From Holothuria scabra (Eukaryota > Echinodermata > Holothuroidea > Aspidochirotida > Holothuriidae), in NCBI GenBank assembly GCA_037179385.1, contig CM074195.1:27488087-27552086 (forward strand): a stretch of DNA of 64,000 bases. The letters are read 5' to 3'. The translations under genes and the position numbers were made by a program. The stretch's first letter is position 1; each line of letters opens with the position of its first letter. Under the pieces are notes generated by a model. The model saw nothing but the letters and a program-made list of their open reading frames with translations, was not told the DNA's origin and made no database searches. Shown piece by piece: positions 61,801 through 63,459 of this stretch.

Positions 61801-63459
61801 ATTTTACCTCCTGCAGAAGATATGCTTTATTTGGAAACCACTCTTTGTTTATCAAATCTACAGGTTGGACTTCACATAACCCGATTAAAGAAATCAAGTT
61901 CTTCTTCATCCAAATCACTCATCGATATGCTTCCAAAGAAATCTGATCTGTCAAAGTCATCTACATCATCATCATTTGTGAAGTCACCATCTGTGAAGTC
62001 AAACTCTGTCAACAGTCCATCAAGTCCCTCACCGTTATCAACTTTTTTCACTAAAAAAGGAAAAGGAGAGCCAAGATTCTTTTTTCCTGAGGAAGATGAT
62101 GATGATGAGGTCTTCAAAGAAGAAGAAAATGGCTGCCATGTTACTGAAAAGAAGGTCAGATTTTCTTTTAAGGATTGGTTTAAAGGGACTGAATGAGCTG
62201 GTTCACAAAAATTCATGATATTTTCCGTTCCTGTTGAGATTTACTCACATCTTGATGAGTGAGTCTAGGGCTGGAAAAACTGTACATTAGGGGGAAATTT
62301 CCCTCTAAATAGAAAATGCCTGAATTTCCTGCAAAGGAGCCTCCCATCTTCCCAACTTTTTCCATGTATCTTGATGACAGATGGTCAAACTGAAGGAGGT
62401 TCTTCAAATCTGACAACTGAAATAAAGATGTCGTAGTTTATGATGTAAATCATTTGTAACAAAGTTGTGACCTGTCTTTTTGTTGGCTTGCTATTGTGTA
62501 TTAATCAAATGCAACCATTATCCCCCAAAACTACAACATTTACGAGAAAAGCTGTGTCAACTAGTTCCAGATCCACAGTTTTTCAGATGTTTCTGACATT
62601 GGTTAAATGATTATGGTTTTTGCAGAGACATGCATGAAAACCTGTGTCTTAGAGTGAAATGAACACAGATTTGATGGTTGCCTCATTTTTCACCGGTGTG
62701 TGACAGGTTTACAACAGGTTCGACTGGGAAACACAGGTTTGTCACCCAGGAACACACATGATCCCCATGTTTTTCACAGGTGGTCATGCATGGTAATTGA
62801 CAGAGGCTGACATATTCTTGTTTGTAAGGGAATTTCTAACATTTTCAGTTAATCCAGGGAGTCATATTTAAGGAAAGAGGCTAAGCGTCGTCATGCAAGG
62901 ATTTCGTTCAAACTTGTCACAAAATAATCGATATCAACTCAGTTCGCCCATTTAACTGGTTTTATTTTTGCAGGAATTGTATGTTCATGTCAATATAGTA
63001 CAGTATTTTACTTCTCTACATGGTATTTGGAGAAGGGGAGAAACCTCAAGGGGTGTCACACTTGGCATGTTGATGTCCCATATCGAGTGCAAGAACCATT
63101 ACATGGGTCCTCCTGATGATTGTCAAAAGTCAGTATGGGTCTTGTTATAAACAAATGTGAGCACAAAATATAAAAAAAAGGTAAATTGAAATTCTTGTAT
63201 TGCAATAAGACAGTTACATATTAGTGATAAACATCATCGAGTAACAGCTCTCAAGGGAGGCAGGGCTGGAAACCCAGGAAAAGCCATTTTGTCCTGTAAT
63301 TGTGGCTCAAATCTCTTATTATATTGTAGCAGCATCTTAACAGTTAAACTTTTATTTTTCTCTCTAGGGTATCTCTTCTTCACCCATTCAAAGCAGTCCT
63401 GACAAGCCAATCTTCTCCCCCAAACCAGTAACTATGTTTGGATCAAGTCCAACAAAAAG
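13837..63459 (+). CDS. REV1: REV1-like Y-family DNA polymerase with three tandem catalytic modules (gene overview, 3' end outside window)
   Basis: REV1 is a nuclear translesion polymerase that inserts dCMP opposite G and abasic sites and scaffolds other bypass polymerases. Joined exons: 13837-13839, 16151-16361, 17362-17530, 26507-27616, 28211-28365, 30389-30508, 35322-35542, 36997-37098, 38303-38476, 41155-43739, 44238-44392, 45783-45902, 46749-46972, 47279-47380, 49269-49451, 50991-52714, 53243-53397, 53689-53808, 56592-56812, 58747-58848, 59145-59318, 61864-62154, 63368-63459. They form one open frame of about 2,838 codons with GT-AG boundaries. Domain order: BRCT (about residues 57-135), module 1 (about 245-765), linker 1, module 2 (about 1350-1888), linker 2, module 3 (about 2190-2720), C-terminal start. 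Human REV1 has one module and 1,251 residues. The UBM motifs and C-terminal REV7/polymerase-binding domain are not seen and should lie to the right. Family identity is secure. The single-protein reading rests on the fused exons at 41155 and 50991. Confidence 0.94.
13840..16150 (+). other. REV1 intron 1
   Basis: Phase 0 intron with GTAAGT donor and TTCTCTGCAG acceptor. It has a short GGCCTA repeat near 13878-13895. No coding exon is recognised inside. A fragment of the second SINE family lies at about 15405-15470. Confidence 0.6.
16151..16361 (+). CDS. REV1: REV1 exon 2: N-terminal tail, PIP-like motif and first part of BRCT
   Basis: The acceptor is TTCTCTGCAG and the donor follows ACAG at 16362. 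The exon encodes a Ser/Lys-rich tail, then IFKGISIYVNGRT, which matches the start of the REV1 BRCT domain (human IFSGVAIYVNGYT). At 16250-16273 (about residues 35-42) it encodes PTSLTTYF followed by Lys, which resembles the non-canonical PCNA-binding boxes of translesion polymerases but lacks the first Gln. The last codon is split (G|AT) with exon 3. Confidence 0.88.
16362..17361 (+). other. REV1 intron 2, splits the BRCT domain
   Basis: About 1 kb, phase 1. A G-rich unique-looking segment is at about 16390-16620. No other feature seen. Confidence 0.7.
17362..17530 (+). CDS. REV1: REV1 exon 3: main part of BRCT domain
   Basis: The exon runs from a CTCTTTTCAG acceptor to a GTAAGG donor. It encodes DPPPEKLKRLILTHGGRY, then a THIIAS segment and LPSWITDS, the last codon being completed in exon 4. 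These match REV1 BRCT landmarks: the HGG turn, THIIA, and the Trp of the P-x-WI motif. In REV1 this domain helps recruitment to damaged chromatin and 5'-phosphorylated recessed primer ends. It is the only BRCT seen: modules 2 and 3 have none. Confidence 0.93.
18815..19097 (-). mobile_element. MITE family A, copy 3
   Basis: Contains CAATTGGCTCAGCTCTTTCA, TGAGGTTGTGTCTGGATGAGG, a right end GGTGAGAGGAT and CCTTTAA. Confidence 0.8.
19589..19896 (+). mobile_element. MITE family A, copy 4
   Basis: Starts TTAAAGGC with a CATCCCAAACAGTTCCAATT block. Has CAGACACAATCC and a GCCAATCAAAGAGCTG block, and ends CCTTTAATA. Confidence 0.75.
20943..21252 (+). mobile_element. MITE family A, copy 5
   Basis: Starts AAAGGCCTGATCCTCTCACC and ends GAGAAGATAAGCCCTTTAA, with all internal blocks of the family. 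The best-preserved inverted ends in the window. Confidence 0.82.
21950..23035 (+). mobile_element. MITE family A, copy 6, split by a nested insertion
   Basis: The left part (about 21950-22160) runs to GATATGAGCTATAG. The right part resumes at about 22926 with GCTTTTTGAACTTGCTGTCA. The 0.76 kb between starts GTGGCGTATCTAGACAC and resembles the dispersed repeat at 4240-4600. The insertion is therefore younger than the MITE. Confidence 0.7.
23400..23840 (+). repeat. Minisatellite of CTCATTGGTCCCC units
   Basis: More than twenty copies of a unit of about 16 bases, with a larger block (containing TTTAGCGTAATTCGTCTCATTAG) repeated twice at about 23530-23600 and 23750-23820. A long open frame across it is a by-product of the repeat. 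Confidence 0.9.
23850..23950 (+). repeat. Interstitial TTAGGG-like repeats with inverted minisatellite units
   Basis: GGTTAGGGTTTAGGGTTAGG-like sequence is followed by GGGGACCAATGAG units, the reverse complement of the preceding minisatellite unit. Together they can form long inverted pairs. Confidence 0.75.
24250..24440 (+). repeat. Dispersed repeat D, copy 1
   Basis: Shares AAGCATTTGAAAATG, TTTGATAGCA, CTCAGAATAA and AGTAATTTGATTCC in order with 33965-34520 and 56885-57200. No coding capacity. Confidence 0.65.
24640..24725 (-). mobile_element. SINE family 2 core fragment
   Basis: Contains GTGGGCATATTCTACAACCC, as in 32328-32500 and, inverted, 58036-58197. Confidence 0.5.
26507..27616 (+). 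CDS. REV1: REV1 exon 4 (module 1, exon A): end of BRCT, linker, N-digit, palm/fingers start
   Basis: The exon opens with VEAGRLLP, the end of BRCT (human IKAGRLLS), followed by a basic linker of about 100 residues. The REV1 N-digit motif FYSHSRLHHLTTWK follows. Arg261 (codon 26904-26906) and Leu262 correspond to the yeast R324/L325 and human R357/L358 pair that holds incoming dCTP and fills the place of the flipped template G. HIDMDCFFVAV has its first metal Asp at residue 344 with the steric-gate Phe behind it. The IASCSYEAR and LCPDLRTIPYDF segments are intact. Module 1 therefore looks like a normal dCMP transferase. It has an insertion between the palm start and SCSYEAR that is not similar to the one shared by modules 2 and 3. 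Confidence 0.95.
27617..28210 (+). other. REV1 intron 4
   Basis: No recognisable repeat or RNA. Donor GTGAGA, acceptor TTTTCTTACAG. Confidence 0.7.
28211..28365 (+). CDS. REV1: REV1 exon 5 (module 1, exon B): catalytic SCDE palm strand
   Basis: The 155-base exon reads YTHDIEACSCDELLVDITRV and ends in a CTASAGIG segment. The Asp509-Glu510 pair in SCDE corresponds to human D570/E571, the catalytic acidic pair. Intron phases and length equal those of the B exons in modules 2 and 3. The donor GTTTGT is weaker than its counterparts. Confidence 0.95.
28366..30388 (+). other. REV1 intron 5
   Basis: Contains a repeat rich in ACCGGTATT/GGTACCAGTA blocks (about 29100-29500), MITE family B copy 1 and dispersed repeat F (about 29560-29633 with 29901-30060, matching about 36190-36320 and 36650-36740). 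No coding exon seen. Confidence 0.6.
29634..29900 (+). mobile_element. MITE family B, copy 1
   Basis: About 265 bases with inverted ends (CTATAGATGAATCCG and CGAATTCGTGTATAG). Internal TTAGCGCTTGTTTTTAGTGA and GTAAGCAAGGAAATTGAAAG are shared with copies 2 and 3. It interrupts dispersed repeat F, so it is younger than that repeat. Confidence 0.8.
30389..30508 (+). CDS. REV1: REV1 exon 6 (module 1, exon C): palm, end of catalytic core
   Basis: The 120-base exon encodes ASSAVLARLCTRVAKPDG and then a variable segment to VRELPG. The AKPDG lysine, which contacts the triphosphate in Y-family enzymes, is present. The length is identical to the C exons of modules 2 and 3. A small inverted-repeat element begins about 15 bases after its donor. 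Confidence 0.94.
30523..30844 (-). mobile_element. MITE family A, copy 7
   Basis: Begins about 15 bases after the exon 6 donor. Has TCTCACCCTAAACTACAATT, TGATTGACAGCAAGTTCAAA and ends AAGGCCTTTAA. Confidence 0.78.
31213..31492 (+). mobile_element. tRNA-headed SINE (family 1), diverged copy
   Basis: Has the head TGGTCCAGGGGTAGAGAATC, then GTGCCATTGTG, GAGCAATGGAGTAGGAAAA and AAAAAAGGCTG in family order. Box B is degraded. Confidence 0.6.
31920..32310 (+). repeat. Dispersed repeat E, copy 1
   Basis: Similar along its length to 35640-36085: CAGAACTGACAGTCCTCAGA, GTTGGCAATGAATTGG, TCAAGGTTGTCTGTAC, GATACAGGA, TTATGACTAGATA. Confidence 0.75.
32328..32500 (-). mobile_element. SINE family 2, copy on - strand
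   Basis: Inverse of 58036-58197: CACCTCTTACAACAGGTGGG, then GTGGGCATATTCTACAACCC and CAGCCCACAGGGG, with the AT-rich 3' end GATAAGATTTAACGACACAC at the left. Confidence 0.65.
33486..33754 (-). mobile_element. MITE family B, copy 2
   Basis: Opposite orientation: starts TATAGAGGAATCCAGACAG, ends CTAATCGAATTCGTCTATA. Same internal blocks as copies 1 and 3. Confidence 0.75.
33965..34520 (+). repeat. Dispersed repeat D, copy 2, split by MITE A copy 8
   Basis: The left part (to about 34106) matches 24290-24420 and 56935-57050. The right part (34395-34510, GAGTAATGAACCAGTGGT) matches 57130-57200. The interruption is the MITE at 34107-34373. Confidence 0.65.
34107..34373 (-). mobile_element. MITE family A, copy 8
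   Basis: TTTAAAGGA left end, TTTGATTGACAGCACATTCA inside, CTGAGATTGTGTC and a GTTTGGGGTGAGAGG right end. Slightly shortened. Confidence 0.75.
35322..35542 (+). CDS. REV1: REV1 exon 7 (module 1, exon D): thumb with helix-hairpin-helix
   Basis: The 221-base exon encodes VGGSISKKLQNLG and then a CADLQQL segment. The helix-hairpin-helix core EFGPKTG and CRGQDDKPL follow, and the exon ends NYGIRFQT. These match the REV1 thumb and the thumb-to-PAD tether (human KEFGPKTG, CRGLDDRPV, NYGIRF). The acceptor is TTTTCTGTCAG and the donor GTGAGT. Confidence 0.95.
35543..36996 (+). other. REV1 intron 7
   Basis: Contains dispersed repeat E copy 2 (35640-36085), dispersed repeat F sequence (about 36190-36740) and a G-run of about 20 near 36878-36897. 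No exon seen. Confidence 0.65.
36997..37098 (+). CDS. REV1: REV1 exon 8 (module 1, exon E): polymerase-associated domain, first part
   Basis: The 102-base, 34-codon exon is in phase 0 at both ends. It encodes an acidic start, then FVYRLGGELHKRLKDLG and TITVKLK. It corresponds to the first helix and strand of the polymerase-associated domain (little finger), which grips the template major groove. Length and phase are identical to the E exons of modules 2 and 3. Confidence 0.94.
37936..38241 (+). mobile_element. tRNA-headed SINE (family 1) with (GGCT)n tail
   Basis: The head has GTCTAATGGTAAGAGCATCC and an intact box B, GGTTCGATTCC. The family body follows (CTTGGTGCATGATGCTCCGC, GCAATGGAGTAGGG, CGACTTGAACCA), ending in CCATCTAACTGACTGACTGG and a GGCT-rich tail. 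It lies in intron 8, just before exon 9. Confidence 0.85.
38303..38476 (+). CDS. REV1: REV1 exon 9 (module 1, exon F): PAD with the G-loop region
   Basis: The exon encodes VRRAGTPKEDTKFMGYG, then YDNRIRSQTLRQETDD and PEDIRG. KFMGYG aligns with human KFGGHG, the region that binds the evicted template G in REV1. It ends after the RG of the family sequence DMRGVGIHV, whose remainder is at the start of the next exon. Confidence 0.94.
39337..40060 (+). repeat. Minisatellite, period about 143 bases, with nuclear-receptor-like direct repeats
   Basis: About five copies share ATGGTCCC, TTGTTTTTGG, AAGGTCATCTGGGGTCA and ACGATATCTCAAG. AGGTCAAAGGTCA, a perfect DR1 element, occurs at 39359-39371 and 39618-39630, with variants at 39762-39774, 39906-39919 and 40037-40050. 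In intron 9. Confidence 0.85.
40457..40515 (+). mobile_element. SINE family 1, 3' fragment
   Basis: CAATTGGTTGGAAACAGGGC, then AAAACCTCATCTAATGAACT, as at the 3' end of the full copies. Confidence 0.45.
40644..40907 (+). mobile_element. MITE family B, copy 3
   Basis: Ends CTATACACGAATCGG and CCGGATTCGTCTATAT form an inverted pair. The internal TTAGCGCTTGTTTTCAGTGA block matches copy 1. About 250 bases before exon 10. Confidence 0.8.
41155..43739 (+). CDS. REV1: REV1 exon 10: end of module 1 PAD + linker 1 + start of module 2 (fused exon G1-A2)
   Basis: A single 2,585-base open exon begins with VGVQISRLK, the end of the module 1 PAD, followed by SLEDMLPKK. A PIP-like SYSLLNFV with a PKRK basic patch lies at 41311-41334. 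A Ser/Lys/Gln-rich linker follows with nine imperfect repeats of about 43 residues (about 41590-42690, core S-S-Q-F-S-Q-K-x-x-N-S-x-K). Module 2 then starts with FYRHSKYHLMSSW: Lys1367-Tyr1368 replace the family Arg-Leu pair. HVDMDCFFVAV has its metal Asp at 1459, and ISSCSYEAR is intact. The DNA joins two catalytic modules without an intron or stop, so this is not two neighbouring genes. Both splice sites are good (acceptor TTCACAG, donor GTAAGA). Confidence 0.95.
43740..44237 (+). other. REV1 intron 10
   Basis: No recognisable repeat or RNA. GTAAGA donor, CACCCGACAG acceptor. Confidence 0.7.
44238..44392 (+). CDS. REV1: REV1 exon 11 (module 2, exon B): SCDE strand
   Basis: The 155-base exon encodes SFTDEIEAVSCDEMFIDITK (first Ser codon completed from exon 10), then RDTG and CTASAGIG. 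Catalytic Asp1628-Glu1629 are present. It is closer to exon B of module 3 than to that of module 1. The acceptor CACCCGACAG is moderately pyrimidine-rich. Confidence 0.94.
44393..45782 (+). other. REV1 intron 11
   Basis: An open stretch at 45445-45690 has no recognisable product and no good splice sites. No clear repeat of the named families. Confidence 0.55.
45783..45902 (+). CDS. REV1: REV1 exon 12 (module 2, exon C)
   Basis: The 120-base exon encodes ASNTLLARLCTRIAKPNG, then IFQLEDDKVEDFMK and VRDLPG. The nucleotide-contacting Lys of AKPNG is kept. ASNTLLARLCTR is shared exactly with module 3 and differs from ASSAVLARLCTR in module 1. The acceptor (AACCTGAAG) is weak, but the junction is fixed by frame and by the two paralogous exons. 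Confidence 0.93.
46500..46640 (-). mobile_element. SINE family 1, 3' half, - strand
   Basis: AAATGGAGTTTTACGGCCCA, then CAGCTCAGGACTGG, CGAGCTGGCCACAGCC and GTGGCTCACTGGCTTGTTTT: the reverse complement of the family's 3' part. In intron 12. Confidence 0.65.
46749..46972 (+). CDS. REV1: REV1 exon 13 (module 2, exon D): thumb
   Basis: The 224-base exon is one codon longer than its counterparts, through an extra residue in KKLLAKFEIQSCADL. It keeps KEFGPKTGQILYQ, CRG and VNFGIRF. It is closer to exon D of module 1 than to that of module 3, opposite to the pattern in exons B and C. The acceptor is CACTGTTTTTAG and the donor GTGAGT. Confidence 0.94.
47279..47380 (+). CDS. REV1: REV1 exon 14 (module 2, exon E)
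   Basis: The 102-base, 34-codon exon is in phase 0. It encodes EEEVMDFIYRMADEMHKRLK and ends LTIKLK, matching the first part of the polymerase-associated domain. A poly-pyrimidine acceptor (TGTCTCCTTAG) and a GTGAGG donor bound it. Confidence 0.94.
47455..47672 (-). mobile_element. SINE family 1, nearly full, - strand
   Basis: Starts TTAGATGAGATTTTATGTAC, includes CAACTGGTTTAAGTCAACCT, TGGCTTGTTTTTCCAACTCC and GCACCAAGAGCAATGGGA, and ends in the head region CCAGGAGTCGAATTAGA (box B mutated). In intron 14. Confidence 0.75.
47673..49268 (+). other. REV1 intron 14, remaining part
   Basis: No recognised element. An inverted pair occurs near 47885-47920 (TTACCCGATTTGCC with GGCAAGTCGGGTAA), a good hairpin. 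Confidence 0.6.
49269..49451 (+). CDS. REV1: REV1 exon 15 (module 2, exon F): PAD, diverged G-loop
   Basis: The 183-base exon has three more codons than the F exons of modules 1 and 3, inserted before RFLGTG. It encodes VKRPGIVRNSQDDSRFLGTG, then FDSKYRSVTLPQETDD and PEDVRG. RFLGTG replaces the KFMGYG/KFMGHG of the other modules. With the altered N-digit this suggests changed template-base handling in module 2. Confidence 0.92.
50178..50437 (+). mobile_element. SINE family 1, full copy
   Basis: The head TGGTCTAGTGGTAGAGCATC fits box A, and GGGTTCTATTCCC is a mutated box B. The full family body follows, ending ACTCCATCTAAATAACTATT. Not a functional tRNA gene. In intron 15. Confidence 0.85.
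50770..50875 (-). mobile_element. SINE family 1 fragment, - strand
   Basis: TTATGGCTTACTGACTTGTT, CCCTACTCCATTGCTTATGC and ACACCAAGCACAATGGCAG match the inverse of the family's middle. About 115 bases before exon 16. Confidence 0.6.
50991..52714 (+). CDS. REV1: REV1 exon 16: end of module 2 PAD + linker 2 + start of module 3 (fused exon G2-A3)
   Basis: A 1,724-base open exon starts VGVQLSRLKK, followed by GVTKSLEEMMPKKSDL. PIP-like KYSLLNFV with PKRK lies at 51153-51176 (first residue Lys, as in the Pol kappa box). An acidic STFFSS segment follows, then about eight repeats of about 18 residues with core SKIxKN (about 51460-51870). Module 3 begins FYQNSKFHHISTWK: Lys2207-Phe2208 in place of Arg-Leu. 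HIDMDCFFVSV has its metal Asp at 2294, and VASCSYEAR is intact. The insertion with NIWYEDSERAYLEK and TWKN parallels NMWFDDCDRSFLEK and KWKN in module 2 and is absent from module 1. Confidence 0.95.
53243..53397 (+). CDS. REV1: REV1 exon 17 (module 3, exon B): SCDE strand
   Basis: The 155-base exon encodes SFTNEIEAVSCDEMFVDITK, RDTG and CTASVGIG. Catalytic Asp2464-Glu2465 are present. The acceptor is TTTAATTTTTCAG and the donor GTAAAT. It differs from the module 2 exon mostly by conservative changes. Confidence 0.94.
53689..53808 (+). CDS. REV1: REV1 exon 18 (module 3, exon C)
   Basis: The 120-base exon encodes ASNTLLARLCTRVAKPNG, IFLLEDSKVDDFMK and VRKLPG. The triphosphate-contacting Lys is conserved. 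It is flanked by a TCCTGCAG acceptor and GTAGTA donor. Confidence 0.94.
53872..54437 (+). mobile_element. MITE family C, copy 1
   Basis: About 0.57 kb. Inverted ends carry CAAGTCAAAAAATT and AAATTTTTGACTTGAG. Interior CACAATAAGTTGTGATGTCA and TTTGTATTTCTTTGTTTTTC match copy 2 in the same intron. Confidence 0.7.
54438..55249 (+). other. REV1 intron 18, middle part
   Basis: No recognised element. A Cys-rich open stretch at 54701-55009 has no family features or splice sites. Confidence 0.5.
55250..55842 (+). mobile_element. MITE family C, copy 2
   Basis: Left end TACACCTGAAGTCCCAAATT and right end AATTTGCAGACTTAAGGTAT form an imperfect inverted pair. The interior shares long blocks with copy 1. 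In intron 18. Confidence 0.72.
56270..56525 (+). mobile_element. SINE family 1, full copy near exon 19
   Basis: Diverged head with GGAGTTCGACTCCTGG box B, then GCCATTGTGCATGGTACCCA, GCATAAGCAACGGAATAAGG, CCAGTGAGCCACAACTGGGA and ACCTCATCTAACAAGCTAGC. Ends about 66 bases before the exon 19 start. Confidence 0.82.
56592..56812 (+). CDS. REV1: REV1 exon 19 (module 3, exon D): thumb, diverged hairpin
   Basis: The 221-base exon encodes IGEAISQKLLMLG, then a CGEMQEL segment, CFGTRTGHDLYQ, CRGKNDQPI and NYGIRFKS. The helix-hairpin-helix core FGPKTG has become FGTRTG, so thumb contacts with the DNA backbone may differ from modules 1 and 2. A tRNA-headed SINE ends about 70 bases before its acceptor. 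Confidence 0.94.
56885..57200 (+). repeat. Dispersed repeat D, copy 3
   Basis: The most complete copy: TTAAGCATTTGAAAATGACC through GAGTAATGAACCAGTGGTCA to AACTGTGGTAGCCATGA. In intron 19. Confidence 0.65.
58036..58197 (+). mobile_element. SINE family 2, 3' part with (CTAA)n tail
   Basis: TGGACTGGGGGTTGTAGAAT, CCCACCTGTCGTAAGAGGCG, GGTGTGTCATTTAATCTTAT and a CTAACTAACTAACTAG tail. The conserved middle looks like a SINE core domain; I do not name the superfamily. Confidence 0.65.
58249..58545 (+). pseudogene. Degraded coding-like fragment, unknown family
   Basis: A frame of 99 codons has one internal stop (TGA 58420-58422) and ends at TAA 58543-58545. Sequence includes KKSGFPFEWHFPHRASYIFP and, after the stop, MMLEKYAKFRHPQL. 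Its composition is more protein-like than the surrounding intron. It could be a processed pseudogene or transposon remnant in intron 19; no family is recognised. Confidence 0.25.
58747..58848 (+). CDS. REV1: REV1 exon 20 (module 3, exon E)
   Basis: The 102-base, 34-codon exon is in phase 0. It encodes NDDALKFITELAEVVHKKLQ and ends IMLKLK, the first part of the polymerase-associated domain. It is the most diverged E exon of the three, but length and phase are unchanged. Confidence 0.93.
59145..59318 (+). CDS. REV1: REV1 exon 21 (module 3, exon F): PAD with G-loop region
   Basis: The 174-base exon encodes IRRKGTPQEELKFMGHGICE, then TRTISLRQETDD and PRDIRG. KFMGHGICE is close to human KFGGHGICD, closer than either other module. 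The acceptor is CCCACCAG and the donor GTACAA. Confidence 0.94.
59420..61080 (-). mobile_element. 5'-truncated LINE with reverse-transcriptase remnant
   Basis: On the - strand, near 60905-60945, the sequence reads HYADDI, containing the YADD active-site motif. At 60643-60876 follow AKVVVFSRSKIRRRPDFYFG and NYNYLGVMFNYNNKF (thumb region), and at 59723-60148 a C-terminal part with a zinc-binding C-x2-C-x8-H-x4-C pattern (LCNKEKLGDEFHYLFEC). Frames are broken between parts. The 3' end has CCCCTGACGGGG and a TTTCAG repeat. Flanks share AAAACCA-TACTTCAGGATGCT (59388- and 61080-), a likely target-site duplication. Confidence 0.85.
61520..61590 (+). pseudogene. U2 snRNA pseudogene (5' end)
   Basis: ATTGCTTCTCAGCCTTTTGG, CTATGATCATG and GCAGTATCTGTTCTT follow the start of U2 snRNA closely. 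The invariant branch-point-pairing GUAGUA reads GCAGTA, and no good Sm site (ATTTTTGG) follows, so it is very unlikely to work in splicing. The match fades after about 48 bases, with weak similarity onward. In intron 21. Confidence 0.75.
61864..62154 (+). CDS. REV1: REV1 exon 22: end of module 3 PAD + start of C-terminal linker (exon G3)
   Basis: The exon begins VGLHITRLKK, then SLIDMLPKKSDL. A Ser-rich segment follows, then PSPLSTFF with Lys-Lys behind it at 62026-62049 (PIP-like), and an acidic FFFPEEDDDDE stretch. The donor AAG|GTCAGA at 62155 is not strong. Splicing to 63368 keeps the frame (phase 0). If not spliced, the frame ends at TGA 62194-62196, and an AATAAA lies at 62421-62426, so this could alternatively be a last exon. 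Confidence 0.85.
62155..63367 (+). other. REV1 intron 22, or alternative 3' end
   Basis: If exon 22 is not spliced, the frame adds 14 codons to a TGA at 62194-62196, with an AATAAA at 62421-62426. Otherwise a 1.2-kb phase 0 intron without recognised elements. Confidence 0.5.
63368..63459 (+). CDS. REV1: REV1 exon 23: C-terminal linker (last exon seen)
   Basis: The 92-base exon lies between a TTTTTCTCTCTAG acceptor and a GTGGGT donor. It encodes GISSSPIQSSPDKPIFSPKP and GSSPTK, a Ser/Pro-rich disordered stretch with several SP sites. The frame follows exon 22 without a stop. No database-recognisable motif is present, so support is from splice sites, open frame and position. Confidence 0.6.

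Noticed and set aside
26507..61900. Three separate neighbouring REV1 genes
   Set aside because: Exons 41155-43739 and 50991-52714 each run without stop from the end of one module into the next, and modules 2 and 3 have no BRCT or recognisable start.
26507..61900. Assembly error duplicating one REV1 module
   Set aside because: The modules differ throughout at the protein level, their introns differ in length and content, and the two linkers are unrelated, so they are old copies.
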